Part shown: positions 27,687-36,409 of the stretch, one piece after another | Layout of the letters: every line of letters begins with the position of its first letter | Position numbering within the stretch: the stretch's first letter is position 1 | Source: Gracilaria gracilis | Lineage: Eukaryota > Rhodophyta > Florideophyceae > Gracilariales > Gracilariaceae | Assembly (NCBI GenBank): GCA_030374805.1 | Contig: JARGSG010000096.1 | Span: 62,001-126,000, forward strand | DNA length: 64,000 bases | Reading direction: 5' to 3' | Made by a program: the position numbers and the translations under genes | Notes under the pieces: model-generated | The model's database searches: none | Told to the model about the DNA's origin: nothing | The model's input: only the letters and a program-made list of their open reading frames with translations

Positions 27687-29705
27687 TTATTGTATTCTGC
27701 AGTCATCGGAACGCCTTGGCCTTTTTTCTCTGACAGCCTGCACCTTTCTCGCTCCTTGATTCGAAATGTACGCCGCGAGACCGTGAGTCTGAACTGACGA
27801 CCAAAACGCTTCGAATTCCTCGAAGCATATACTCCCTGAACTATCCAAATCGATTGCTTTGAACAGTGCTGAAATTTTGTGTGGGTCCCGAACATGAGCC
27901 GCATATTTCTCCAAGAATTTCACGAACTCTGAGTATTCAAGAGTTCCGCTATCGTCATGGTCGAAGCTCTCAAATAGAGCCTTTGGGTCCGTCCTTCGAA
28001 GCATGTCCAGCACACGCATCATCGTCGGACGTTGTTTTGGATCCCTGTGCCAGCACATCGAAATGATTCTCGTCAGCTTCTTGTCTATGTGCGAAACATG
28101 TTTCAGGTGCGGCCGAAAACCAGTTGCAATCTTCACTTTCAGCGAGTCCACCGTAGTGCTGTCTGGCAGGTCATAGATGAAAGGCTGCTTTCCAGAGAAA
28201 ACTTCCCACATGATAATTCCAAACGCGTACACATCAGTTCGATCACTCCATTCACTTTCAGCAATCATTTCCGGTGCCATCCAGAGGAGACTTCCTTTTC
28301 CTCCACGTGTTTTCTGCATTCTATAGGTTTCGCGAATGGTTGAAGCTGAACCGCGAATAGTCATGCTTCCTCTGATTTGACCTCCCCTACTGCCGCCCGA
28401 GCGAGGATTGTCACCCTTTTCAACTACTGCACTTAGGCCGAGATCTATTATGACGGGAGTACCGTCTGTCCGTCTCAAAATGTTAGGGGTTTTCATATCG
28501 AGGTGAATGATGTTGTTCCGATGTAAATGATATAAACCTTCTGCAATACCAATCGTAAGCTTCAGTGCATCTGGTTCGCTTAGCCGACAGCTGCTTTCTA
28601 AGTAATCCCAAAGGTCTTGGCCATCGACGAACTCCATAGCGATTGCTGGTTTGGGCTTTTCAAAGAAGTCCAGAACAGTTACCACATTATTGTGGTAGGA
28701 CATCTTGAGGAGCATCTTTACTTCAGTTTTGAAGGAATCATCGGGCTGATTTGCCAGATCCTGGTACACCTTGAGCGCAATCTTTGTGGACCCCTTCATT
28801 CCTTCATACACTTGAGCTTGACCGCTTTGTTTAAGAGGCCTCATTACACGTATATCTTTGTAAGGACCAACACTCGTCGTTGAACTTGCAGCAGGACCTG
28901 GTCCGGTCTGCAAAGACGGCAACACTCTTTGGGCCGCCTCAAAAACAATACTTGGAAGTGGCGTATTGTTTTGAACAGGAGTAGGAAGCATAGAAATAAT
29001 GTACTGCCCATTTTTCGTTGAAACAGTAAGGTTGTTAAACATTTTCTTCAATGCCACAGCCATAGCGAGGAATTTATCGGGGGACAACACATCTCCTGTT
29101 TCCAGCAATTGTAGGGATCCCGAAAACGCATCCCCTTCTAGTACGGTTAGTGCCATATTGTTCAGATGCAGTCGGATGCAGATGACATATACCGACCCAC
29201 GTTTTGTTCGAGATATCATGAGAATATCCCCGTCATTGTCAAATTCCAAACCAGTGGATATGATTGTGTCCGGATCTGTGACGCGCATAGATGAAGTCCC
29301 AGGAATAACTGTAGCGATGGAGAAACCTTGCAGAGTCGTTGGACCATCCACTCTACCTAGATTGCTTGCGATTGTTTTGAGACAATTGCCAAAGATGACG
29401 GGGTTCATTTCTGTTCCACGCTGAGACATTTGCATAACTGCAGATAACGCTTGGCATTCTTTCCATTCTAGGTTGTTTTTATCCTTGAGAACGACGCAGA
29501 CTGTGTAGAGGCCGCTGCCAACTGTAGCGAAGTCGAAGAAAAGATCACCATCGCTATCGAATCGTAGACGAACGGCTGTAATGCAGTTTGTTGAAGGTTT
29601 CTGGAAGCTTATAGCTCCGGCAAAGAAGTTTTGTTCGTTTTGAACAGCAGCCCTTTCGTCGTTATTCATCGAAGAAGAGAGTCGACTAAAGAAGAACGGG
29701 AGCAA
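27687..29705 (-). CDS. protein kinase (TKL-like) with duplicated N-terminal module and two C-terminal EF-hands
   Basis: A 672-residue protein. Residues about 41-100 and 147-205 repeat a pattern I do not recognise: LRFDSDGDLFFDFATVGSGL, then YTVCVVLKD, against LEFDNDGDILMISRTKRGSV, then YVICIRLHL. A kinase domain follows at about 285-560: IALKVYQ (ATP-binding Lys near 312), catalytic loop NIIHLDMKTPNIL (HLD in place of HRD), IIDLGLSAV in place of DFG, GSLLWMAPEM and DVYAFGIIMWEVFSGKQPF, the last two TKL/tyrosine-kinase-like. Two EF-hand loops close the protein: DHDDSGTLEYSE (582-593) and DLDSSGSICFEE (619-630), both with Asp at position 1 and Glu at 12. This suggests calcium control of a TKL-type kinase, unlike CDPKs, whose kinase is CaMK-type. 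Activity is likely but the altered HRD and DFG call for caution. Confidence 0.82.
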   Translation of the reverse strand: MLPFFFSRLSSSMNNDERAAVQNEQNFFAGAISFQKPSTNCITAVRLRFDSDGDLFFDFATVGSGLYTVCVVLKDKNNLEWKECQALSAVMQMSQRGTEMNPVIFGNCLKTIASNLGRVDGPTTLQGFSIATVIPGTSSMRVTDPDTIISTGLEFDNDGDILMISRTKRGSVYVICIRLHLNNMALTVLEGDAFSGSLQLLETGDVLSPDKFLAMAVALKKMFNNLTVSTKNGQYIISMLPTPVQNNTPLPSIVFEAAQRVLPSLQTGPGPAASSTTSVGPYKDIRVMRPLKQSGQAQVYEGMKGSTKIALKVYQDLANQPDDSFKTEVKMLLKMSYHNNVVTVLDFFEKPKPAIAMEFVDGQDLWDYLESSCRLSEPDALKLTIGIAEGLYHLHRNNIIHLDMKTPNILRRTDGTPVIIDLGLSAVVEKGDNPRSGGSRGGQIRGSMTIRGSASTIRETYRMQKTRGGKGSLLWMAPEMIAESEWSDRTDVYAFGIIMWEVFSGKQPFIYDLPDSTTVDSLKVKIATGFRPHLKHVSHIDKKLTRIISMCWHRDPKQRPTMMRVLDMLRRTDPKALFESFDHDDSGTLEYSEFVKFLEKYAAHVRDPHKISALFKAIDLDSSGSICFEEFEAFWSSVQTHGLAAYISNQGARKVQAVREKRPRRSDDCRIQ

Positions 29706-30851
29706 ACAAAGTTTTTGTTTCTCAAAGAAAACTTGTGTGGCTTGTATAGAATCGAGAACTAGTCGGCTGCTTTGGTTTATATGGGAGTTTGGAGATTCTG
29801 AAGGAGAGAGAAAACTGGGTAATAACTGGATGAGGACTTACGAGTGCAACCAAAGATGTTGGACATGCAGAAAAACCAGTTTGCTGGGCCGTTGCCGTTC
29901 GTGTAATTTGAGGCAAATTAGTTTACTATGGTGCTCAAGGTCGTTGTTGAATCCAAAGTCAGGAAGTGGATATCAGAGCGAGCATGCAACTGATCAAAGT
30001 CCCAAGAGAAGACTATGTTTTCATCGAATGTAGAGATTTTCCGCACATTGACAGAGATGGGGGCGAACTAACGCGATGGAGAGCAATGGTATACGTTACA
30101 TTGCATGTTGCGAGACCTCGGACTGTTGTGGCTCAGACCAAACAGACGAAGTTAAGATAACGGACTTGGGTTGGGATTAAAATATATAGTTACTCCACTG
30201 TTCTTCTTGTGGTTTATTGTGAGCGTGTACTCTGTATTCTTGCCTGTGACACTACGCCTCAGCTGCTTCTTTGAGCTGCAGTAGAATTCATGTTGTTCGA
30301 TAGGATCGCATTTCCTTTTCAATCCAAAAGTATGCCATCAGAGGTGTGAAGCATATGTCTGTTTATTGCGCCCAGAAACTCACAGTGAGTACCAACGCTG
30401 TGCTGTGTATGCTCTTGTCCTGTGCATGCTCTTCAGATTTGTAAAGCGCCTCAACGCATTTTCCCGATGTAGACGCTTATATCATTTCCATGAAATATAT
30501 ATCTTAATTTCGTGAGTATGATGGAAGCATCCAGTCCGTCATGAACTGAGCAATGAAGTGGATTCTATACAGGGTATCTAATAGATACCCTGTATATCTA
30601 TCTCATGGTTACAGTAATTCACATACAAATTTTTTTGAAGAAAATAGGCACCTGTCATACGTGTGTACGGTCGTTTGTATGTGTGGTGTTTGTCTTCTGG
30701 GCAGACTCTTCGAATCCGCATCACCCGTCGCTTTGACTACTCTTGGTATCATAACGGTATCTCGTCGTTCTTCTTCAATAGCTTTCATTCATTCATCCAT
30801 TCTCCGTCGTTGTCTTCTCTTTGTTCTCCTTCCTACTCGCGTTTACGAAAA
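29706..30851. other. divergent spacer between the EF-hand kinase and COX5C, with a 14-bp perfect hairpin
   Basis: About 1.15 kb. AT-rich from 30170 on. Contains the perfect hairpin at 30566-30596, listed separately. No ORF shows a motif. Confidence 0.5.
30566..30596. repeat. perfect inverted repeat, 14-bp stem with 3-base loop
   Basis: TATACAGGGTATCT (30566-30579), loop AAT, and AGATACCCTGTATA (30583-30596) form a perfect 14-bp stem 256 bases before the COX5C start. The centre, GGTATCTA-A-TAGATACC, recalls the palindrome at 4342-4356. Confidence 0.95.
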
Positions 30852-31146
30852 ATGGGCGGCGGTGTCGTGCGCGCAGCAGCAAACCAGGTTAGCGCCACCA
30901 AGGAGATCCTGATGGGTGCTGCGGTCGCTATTGCTGTACGTCACAGTTTTCCATCCCAACTGTAGACGTCAATATCGTGTTCTGACTGGTACCGATTTGT
31001 TTTCGATTCATCTGCTTCCGTGCACACAGGGTGGTTTTGTGTGGCGTGCATGGCATCTTTCTTACAAGGCTTCTGTCGATGACTACTACAAAAAGCTGGC
31101 TGCCGAGGAGGCAGCCGCAGCGGCTGCTGCTCCTACTTCGTCGTAA
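30852..31146 (+). CDS. COX5C: cytochrome c oxidase subunit 5C (COX6C-like), two exons
   Basis: Exon 1 is 30852-30935 and exon 2 is 31030-31146. The 94-base intron starts GTACGT and ends CACACAG at phase 0. The 66-residue product MGGGVVRAAANQVSATKEIL..GGFVWRAWHLSYK..YYKKL follows plant COX5C: KE then a hydrophobic helix with G-rich turns, then GGxxWxxxH and a Tyr-containing charged tail, with overall length about 63. It would be a single-spanning subunit at the edge of mitochondrial complex IV. The C-terminus adds an Ala-rich run. Each exon is below 40 codons, so the gene is easily missed. Assignment rests on short similarity and could in principle be another one-helix inner-membrane subunit. 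Confidence 0.75.
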
Positions 31147-32031
31147 ATGATCAGTGTTTCGTTCAGTTTGAGATAATCTTCGCGTTCATTTTGTTTCAGG
31201 TTGAACGAGGTTCGATATTCGTTTCATGGAGAGAGATGAGCTGTAGCGCCGATCGTCGCTTGGAACGTCAGTTCCGGGCCGAAGCGAGTTAAGGTCAACT
31301 ACTAGAAAGCTGCTTCACTGCGTTCCATGTCCGAAGCGATGATCATTTCGCTGGGGCGAAGTTTGCTTTTCAAACTGTGGTAAAGATTTGAAATTCGCTC
31401 TTCTGGAGGTGTACTTTTCTTTGGCACAGTATTGTTTACGGAGGGGTTAAAGCTGTTGGATGGAGCATAGGCTATCACCTACTTTAGGTACCGTTGTACA
31501 TAGTCTCTTAATGTTCGCAGGTTTTAATCTCCCTTTGAATGTTCAGATCGTGCGTTCCGCTTTGTAGTTCTTACAACAGTCCTCATCTTCCTGGAGCGTC
31601 GTCACATTGAAGATATTAATGGAGAAAGCCTTTCGTGTTGCATACAGAAGCCCAACGACAACTATCCTCTTTGTCTTTTGACTGTGCGCACGAATGATGC
31701 ATGGTCTCGAAAAAGGTTTTGAAGATGCCATTTGGGGCATTGTTTAGAGTACAAGAAGATATGTGTCATTTCCTATCAGAGCAGTTAATATGTATATAAA
31801 ACGTCATCCTTGCGCAGTATTAGGGATGACACCGCATCGCCGGGAAGTCATCCATCAAGTTTCCTTCCCTTCCACACTTCTGCACCGCATTTCTATTCGA
31901 ACACTGTTCGCAGAGAAGCACGTACAAGTAGTAAGAATCAAAGCCGTTCTCGCATCAATACAAAGGGAGATTGTTAACCAGACAGGTTTCACTAGTTTTG
32001 GTCATACTATGACAATCACTGGAACGGGGCT
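31147..32031. other. tail-to-tail intergenic spacer
   Basis: About 885 bases with the 3' ends of COX5C (+) and the CBM48-TPR gene (-). Short ORFs without motifs; none called. Confidence 0.5.
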
Positions 32032-33648
32032 TCACTTTCCATACTCTACTCGAATTGCTCCAATCTCATGTTCTCGATTCTGTTTTCGCAAGTTCAGGCT
32101 TAGATTCTTCACAGCAATTTCGAGATTGTTTCCTATGATGCCGTGTTCCTTGTACATGTTCAACGCCTTTCTGTACAGCTCTTCAGCTTCAGCTCTTCTC
32201 TTTTGCCTGTCAACAACAACTCCTACGTAAAGCATCAAGTCAGCAATATGCTCTTTTCCGGCATCTATATCATTGTAGATTCTTAGCGCCAAACGTAGAT
32301 GAAGTTCTGCGTCTTTCATTCGATCTCCTTTGCTCAGATTTCTAGCCAAATCTACGTGCACTTGCGCGTTTTGACTGGTACACCACAGACCATGTCGTTC
32401 TCTATGTTGAATGGCCCTAGTGAAAAGCTCTCTGGCACCGGTGGGATCGCACAGATCGTCTTGCAAGTGTCGCGCCATCTGTCTCCAATTGTCGGCCTGT
32501 CGGTTGACTTCATCCATGTCCTTTGGCTCATTGACTCTGGTTGGTCTCGAAATTTTGACAGCAGTGCCTCTGTTGCTTCCTCGCAAAGTGTGGCGTTTGG
32601 AATGACGTCTATCACTACTATTTCCAAACGCATTGAATCGATTAGCAGAGAATGAATTCTCTTTTTCATCGGTCGCACATCTCCCAACACTCGGCTCACT
32701 CGCAGACGGGAATAGAGAAACGCGGTCGCGGCTTCCACGGAAAAGGCCGCTCCCGGAACGATCACGTGCCAGGAACTGGGTTTGGCTCATCGAAAAAGAA
32801 CAGCCAAACTCGCCATCAGCGTCCACTCGGCCAGAGAAGCGCTTCAACCATCCTGACCCAACTCTTTGGAGCAATGACTTGCGAGTGATTGCTTTCATGT
32901 GAGAAATTCCTCCAACAGGGGGAGGGGAGGTGAATGATGAGCCTCGTGGGGCGACTTCAACCTTGTGACGACTAGTATCCTGGTGAGATACAGAGGAAGT
33001 TTGCGGTTGGAAGGCATTAGCAGGCAGTGTGGGGTCAGCTCGTTCCTGTATGGGCGGCACAGCCGAGGATGAAGCGGATCGGAACACGGCAGTGGAACGA
33101 GGGTCACCGCCGTTGTCGTGAATGCGCGCTGTCACTGTGTTAGGGTTGCCGTTTCGCTGAGAGCGGTTCGGGACTTCGACGATGAGACGGTGATGCTTCA
33201 CCCCATCATCCGTTGTTTCAATGGGGTGTTGCCCATGTAAGGCCAGACAGGTGGACCAAATGCCGTCCACCAGGAACTTGTAGGTGTGCGATCCCGGAGA
33301 CACGCGCAGCGTTAGAGTGAAGTTTCGGGGATGGGACAGCGTAGGTCGCATTCGATGATGAAGATAAGCGTCGAATGAGGCCACCAAGACAACGCTGCTG
33401 TGCCTATGCTGGGGATCCGGCCATACAAACGTTGTCGAAACATTCGAGTCGAATGGAAGCGGTTGTACAAAAGGAACGGCGGTTTGAAACCTATCCGGCG
33501 CCGCCGGAGGAGAAAGCGGGATTTGCGCTTCTCCGCGGTCGCGAAAAAGTTTGTTACGGCGTGCGGCCGCTCGGCGGCCTAACATTGTTGGGGACGCCCG
33601 TGGTGAGCAGGAGGGCAGGAGAGAACGAGATAGTCTCGGTGGTGGCAA
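32032..33648 (-). CDS. CBM48 (AMPK-beta-type glycogen-binding) plus TPR-repeat protein
   Basis: A 538-residue protein. Residues about 70-160 form an AMPK1_CBM/CBM48 module: TTFVWPDPQHRHSSVVLVAS, then RNFTLTLRVSPGSHTYKFLV and DGIW, with the KFLVDG hairpin typical of AMPK beta subunits and starch- or glycogen-binding proteins. The middle (160-370) is disordered, rich in Ser and Arg, with basic clusters. The C-terminal 160 residues form TPR-like helices: NWRQMARHLQDDLCDPTGAR, ELFTRAIQHRERHG, AELHLRLALRIYNDIDAGK and AEELYRKALNMYKEHG. There is no kinase-interaction (AMPKBI) domain, so it is not an ordinary AMPK beta. It may dock partners to floridean starch or glycogen; that is inference. The Arg-rich first 35 residues could be non-coding, and Met22 (MLGRRAAARR) is an alternative start. 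Confidence 0.75.
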   Translation of the reverse strand: MPPPRLSRSLLPSCSPRASPTMLGRRAAARRNKLFRDRGEAQIPLSPPAAPDRFQTAVPFVQPLPFDSNVSTTFVWPDPQHRHSSVVLVASFDAYLHHRMRPTLSHPRNFTLTLRVSPGSHTYKFLVDGIWSTCLALHGQHPIETTDDGVKHHRLIVEVPNRSQRNGNPNTVTARIHDNGGDPRSTAVFRSASSSAVPPIQERADPTLPANAFQPQTSSVSHQDTSRHKVEVAPRGSSFTSPPPVGGISHMKAITRKSLLQRVGSGWLKRFSGRVDADGEFGCSFSMSQTQFLARDRSGSGLFRGSRDRVSLFPSASEPSVGRCATDEKENSFSANRFNAFGNSSDRRHSKRHTLRGSNRGTAVKISRPTRVNEPKDMDEVNRQADNWRQMARHLQDDLCDPTGARELFTRAIQHRERHGLWCTSQNAQVHVDLARNLSKGDRMKDAELHLRLALRIYNDIDAGKEHIADLMLYVGVVVDRQKRRAEAEELYRKALNMYKEHGIIGNNLEIAVKNLSLNLRKQNREHEIGAIRVEYGK

Positions 33649-34119
33649 CGAATGATGCGGACGGTTCTGAACACAAGCATTTAAATGCTAGCCTGGCTGA
33701 CGGGTGGGGGAACAGTCGCAGGACGAGGGGTCGCGAAGAAGGGGGGGGAAATCGGAAGGCAAGGGGCATCGTGCGAGAGCGTCGTTTATCGCGCGGGGGA
33801 ACTGTTGAAGGAGGTGACGTCCGACGTACCGGGGGCGCATTATCTGCCCGTTTCAAATTTGAGATTTGAACGGCGAGCGCTACGGCGCGTTGTAACGGCC
33901 ATCATGAAATTAAAAATCAGTCTCGCGCTGCGCATCATTGGCTCGCCGCTGTCCTCCGCTGTGGCGGGCGCGGCGAAGCACGCCAACTCTGGCTCGTCTC
34001 GAGTCTTTATTAACTGTTCTGTTCCACTGCTCCTCGCTCTGTCCTTTGCCGCCGCCTTGGGCTGCCGCTTCCTCTCCTCTGGCAATGTCTACTCCGGTTT
34101 CCAGTGCAACGGCTCATAG
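33649..34119. other. divergent region upstream of the CBM48-TPR gene, with an ATTGGC box
   Basis: About 470 bases. CATTGGCTC at 33936-33944 is an inverted CCAAT-type box. An imperfect palindrome (GTTTCAAATTTG..GATTTGAAC) lies at about 33850-33871. The + strand frame from 33904 is open to a TAG at 34117, immediately followed by the candidate exon at 34120. Confidence 0.45.
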
Positions 34120-34263
34120 TATGAGCCTCATACAATTCGAATCGAGGTGGTACAGAGGTACGAGGGCTACCACTGGTACGCGTCCCGCCTGTTCCACGGC
34201 ATGCGCTATCCCCACGTGGTTCTCCTCCGGCGAAGCCCCAACCGCTTCGAGTTACAGCGGTAA
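34120..34263 (+). CDS. candidate orphan terminal exon, unknown small protein
   Basis: Forty-seven codons in frame after a TAG that could be a splice acceptor (GGCTCATAG/TATGAG): YEPHTIRIEVVQRYEGYHWY..MRYPHVVLLRRSPNRFELQR, then TAA. The third codon positions are strongly G/C-rich, as in this genome's genes, and the residue mix is protein-like, unlike the alternative frame (MSTPVSSATAHS, 34085). No donor of the GTAAGT type was found at the usual 65-95 bases upstream, so the first exon is unidentified. The product is not recognised. Confidence 0.35.
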   Translation, partial: YEPHTIRIEVVQRYEGYHWYASRLFHGMRYPHVVLLRRSPNRFELQR

Positions 34264-35035
34264 TCCACACCAGCTGTAGCTGTTGCAGATCAACAACTTG
34301 TTGCGGAAAAACCCTCCACAGAAAGAAGATATTATTAGACCACTCCTGTAGGAAGAATAACTGCAATCCGTTAGCGCAGTTCACGCAGGGCAAGATCGGC
34401 GCGCCAGAGTCCCATGGCGCATGTCCCCCTTCCGTACCCTTGTACATACAACAGAATATGTACATACAGATACGACATTGGGATGAACCTTCCTTTCAAC
34501 CTCGTTTGGTTGCAACAGATCGAGCTTGACTCGATCTGCTGCAACTACTGTACCTTCGTAAAAGGAGCTTGACATGTACTCCCCACTAACAACGGCGGGA
34601 AAGTTAGAACTCCAACCCAAGTTTCAAAGTCATGTGATAGATCTCGCGAGACAGAAGTTCGGTTGCAAACTAAAGTGATGGCAAGTTTGAATTCCCAGTA
34701 GTCTTCAAAACAAGCAAACCCGAGATGCCTGGGGCTGCGTAACATAGGATGTTCACAACCACTTAATGTCTTGAGAGAATCTCCTCGACAAGCACAGTTA
34801 TACAGAAATACATCTAGCTCTTTCCCTAGCGGGATGACAGGCTGGCTACATTCAGTTACATCAATATCTCGATCGTACTTGAAGCAGTTCCTCTTCATTT
34901 GAACAGCAAGAACGCATTTCCTCCCAAATATCTTCCCGACGACCACTACGTGTTAGTTTCTTGTAGTGAGATGAGTCAACCGAGTGTTAACCACCGAATC
35001 TCGGGTATATTTTAACATTGGGGTTCGACGTTCTG
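34264..35035. other. spacer with a 16-bp hairpin downstream of GPN1
   Basis: About 770 bases, mostly downstream of GPN1. Overlapping minus-strand frames of 79 and 133 codons (34381-34620 and 34545-34946) look only weakly protein-like. A strong inverted repeat lies at 34509-34545, listed separately. Confidence 0.4.
34509..34545. repeat. inverted repeat, 16-bp stem with one mismatch and 5-base loop
   Basis: GTTGCAACAGATCGAG (34509-34524), loop CTTGA, CTCGATCTGCTGCAAC (34530-34545). Fifteen of 16 positions pair. It lies 490 bases beyond the GPN1 stop. Confidence 0.9.
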
Positions 35036-36409
35036 CTAGGTGTCCTTGGGTTCAGTGTTGTTTGAACCAGAACTCTTTTCATTGAATCTCTGAATGAACT
35101 CTTGGTACTTGCGTTGTTCTTCTTCCTCGTCGTAGAACTCTCCTTTCATTTTTGCAAGTCGGACAGCATGCTGATCTGGAAACAAACTGGGGCTTGGCTC
35201 AACTTCCTCTTCATCAGCGCCAGAGTCATCTTCTTCGAATCTCGGTGGTCTTTCAAAGCCAGGTTCATCTTGTAAATCTCTTCTCACGCGCGCAATTTGA
35301 GCATCTTGAGCAAGCTTCTTTTCTTCAGCTCTAGCCCTCTTCCTCTCCTCAACATATGGTCTGTACTCTTGTTCATACTCTAATGCTGCATCTTTGATAC
35401 ATTGGGCTAACTGCTCCATACCTTCCCCAGTCTGAGCGCTGACTCCAACGCTGCGAAAAGTGTTGTAGAATTCCTCTAGAGCTTGTGCCATACTTCTGGC
35501 TAGTGTGCCCAAGAAGTTGTTCTCTTTCAAGTTTTTCTCCAGCTGTGTAAAATCGCGCATCCAAGCCTGAGCGAAATCGCAGCTCTTGACGTCAGTTTTG
35601 TTGAAGACAATGATCATGGGCAGTCGGGTTTTATACATGATAGAGCAGGCGTACAACATATTGCTAACAAAGGTCATCGTATTCTCACATCTGGTGGTGT
35701 CAATGACGAAGAGAATGACGGTCGGGAGCGAGATACCCAATATCTCGGTAATAATGTCTCCAGATGCGGACCAAGTGAATGTCTCGATCTGGCCTGGAGT
35801 ATCAATTATGACAGCACGGCTGTCAGGGGCGCGCTTTTCGATCAAAGTGAGAACCTGATCGAAACGGGTAGCATACAGATTGAGAGACGTAATGATAGCA
35901 CCATTAGGTCCCAAAGAGTAGTGACTCATAACCTCTTTGTACTTGATGGTATCGCGAATGTCAATATTGGGTTCGTATGGTAGTTGATAAACAGCCGGAT
36001 CCAAATTAATGACATATGCACCATCGCCCGGAAGCACCTGTTGAACCTCTTGAGCCGCCGCCTGAGAGTTTGGAGTTGGAGCGCGCTTCCGTTCGGGGGC
36101 AACTGACGCAGATTGCTGGAGTTTGAGCGAGTGCATGGCGTCGACAATCTGGTCGTTCAGGTCGGCGTCATCCTTCGACTGCGCATCTTCCTCTGTGCCC
36201 TGCGAACTTTGCGATAGATCATCGTCTTCCAGCCAGGCGGAGAGTGCGTCGACCAAAGTGGTCTTGCCCGAGCCGGCCATGCCGAGTACGAGGCAGACCG
36301 GGGTGAATATGCGGGTACCATCACTATGTTCGAAAGAAGGGCGCGCCGCGGCCACCCCAGACGAGGACGCCGCGGTGGGCGTAGCTGAATGCGGCTCGTT
36401 CTGCGCCAT
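35036..36409 (-). CDS. GPN1: GPN-loop GTPase 1 (Npa3/XAB1), RNA polymerase II assembly factor
   Basis: A 457-residue GTPase. P-loop VLGMAGSGKTTLVDAL (about 41-56), then VINLDPAVYQLPYEPNIDIR, the diagnostic GPN loop in SLGPNGAIITSLNLYATRF, DTPGQIETFTWSASGDII and the guanine-specificity motif IVFNKTDVK. GPN1 with GPN3 helps import and assemble RNA polymerase II. The acidic, helical C-terminus (EEEEQRKYQEFIQRF near the end) is typical. Odd feature: about 70 acidic, Ser/Gln-rich residues (about 61-130) separate the P-loop helix from VINLDPAV, where other GPN1 proteins have about 12. The frame is continuous and the flanking motifs intact, so it is an insertion rather than an error. It shares a head-to-head promoter region with CDC6. 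Confidence 0.93.
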   Translation of the reverse strand: MAQNEPHSATPTAASSSGVAAARPSFEHSDGTRIFTPVCLVLGMAGSGKTTLVDALSAWLEDDDLSQSSQGTEEDAQSKDDADLNDQIVDAMHSLKLQQSASVAPERKRAPTPNSQAAAQEVQQVLPGDGAYVINLDPAVYQLPYEPNIDIRDTIKYKEVMSHYSLGPNGAIITSLNLYATRFDQVLTLIEKRAPDSRAVIIDTPGQIETFTWSASGDIITEILGISLPTVILFVIDTTRCENTMTFVSNMLYACSIMYKTRLPMIIVFNKTDVKSCDFAQAWMRDFTQLEKNLKENNFLGTLARSMAQALEEFYNTFRSVGVSAQTGEGMEQLAQCIKDAALEYEQEYRPYVEERKRARAEEKKLAQDAQIARVRRDLQDEPGFERPPRFEEDDSGADEEEVEPSPSLFPDQHAVRLAKMKGEFYDEEEEQRKYQEFIQRFNEKSSGSNNTEPKDT

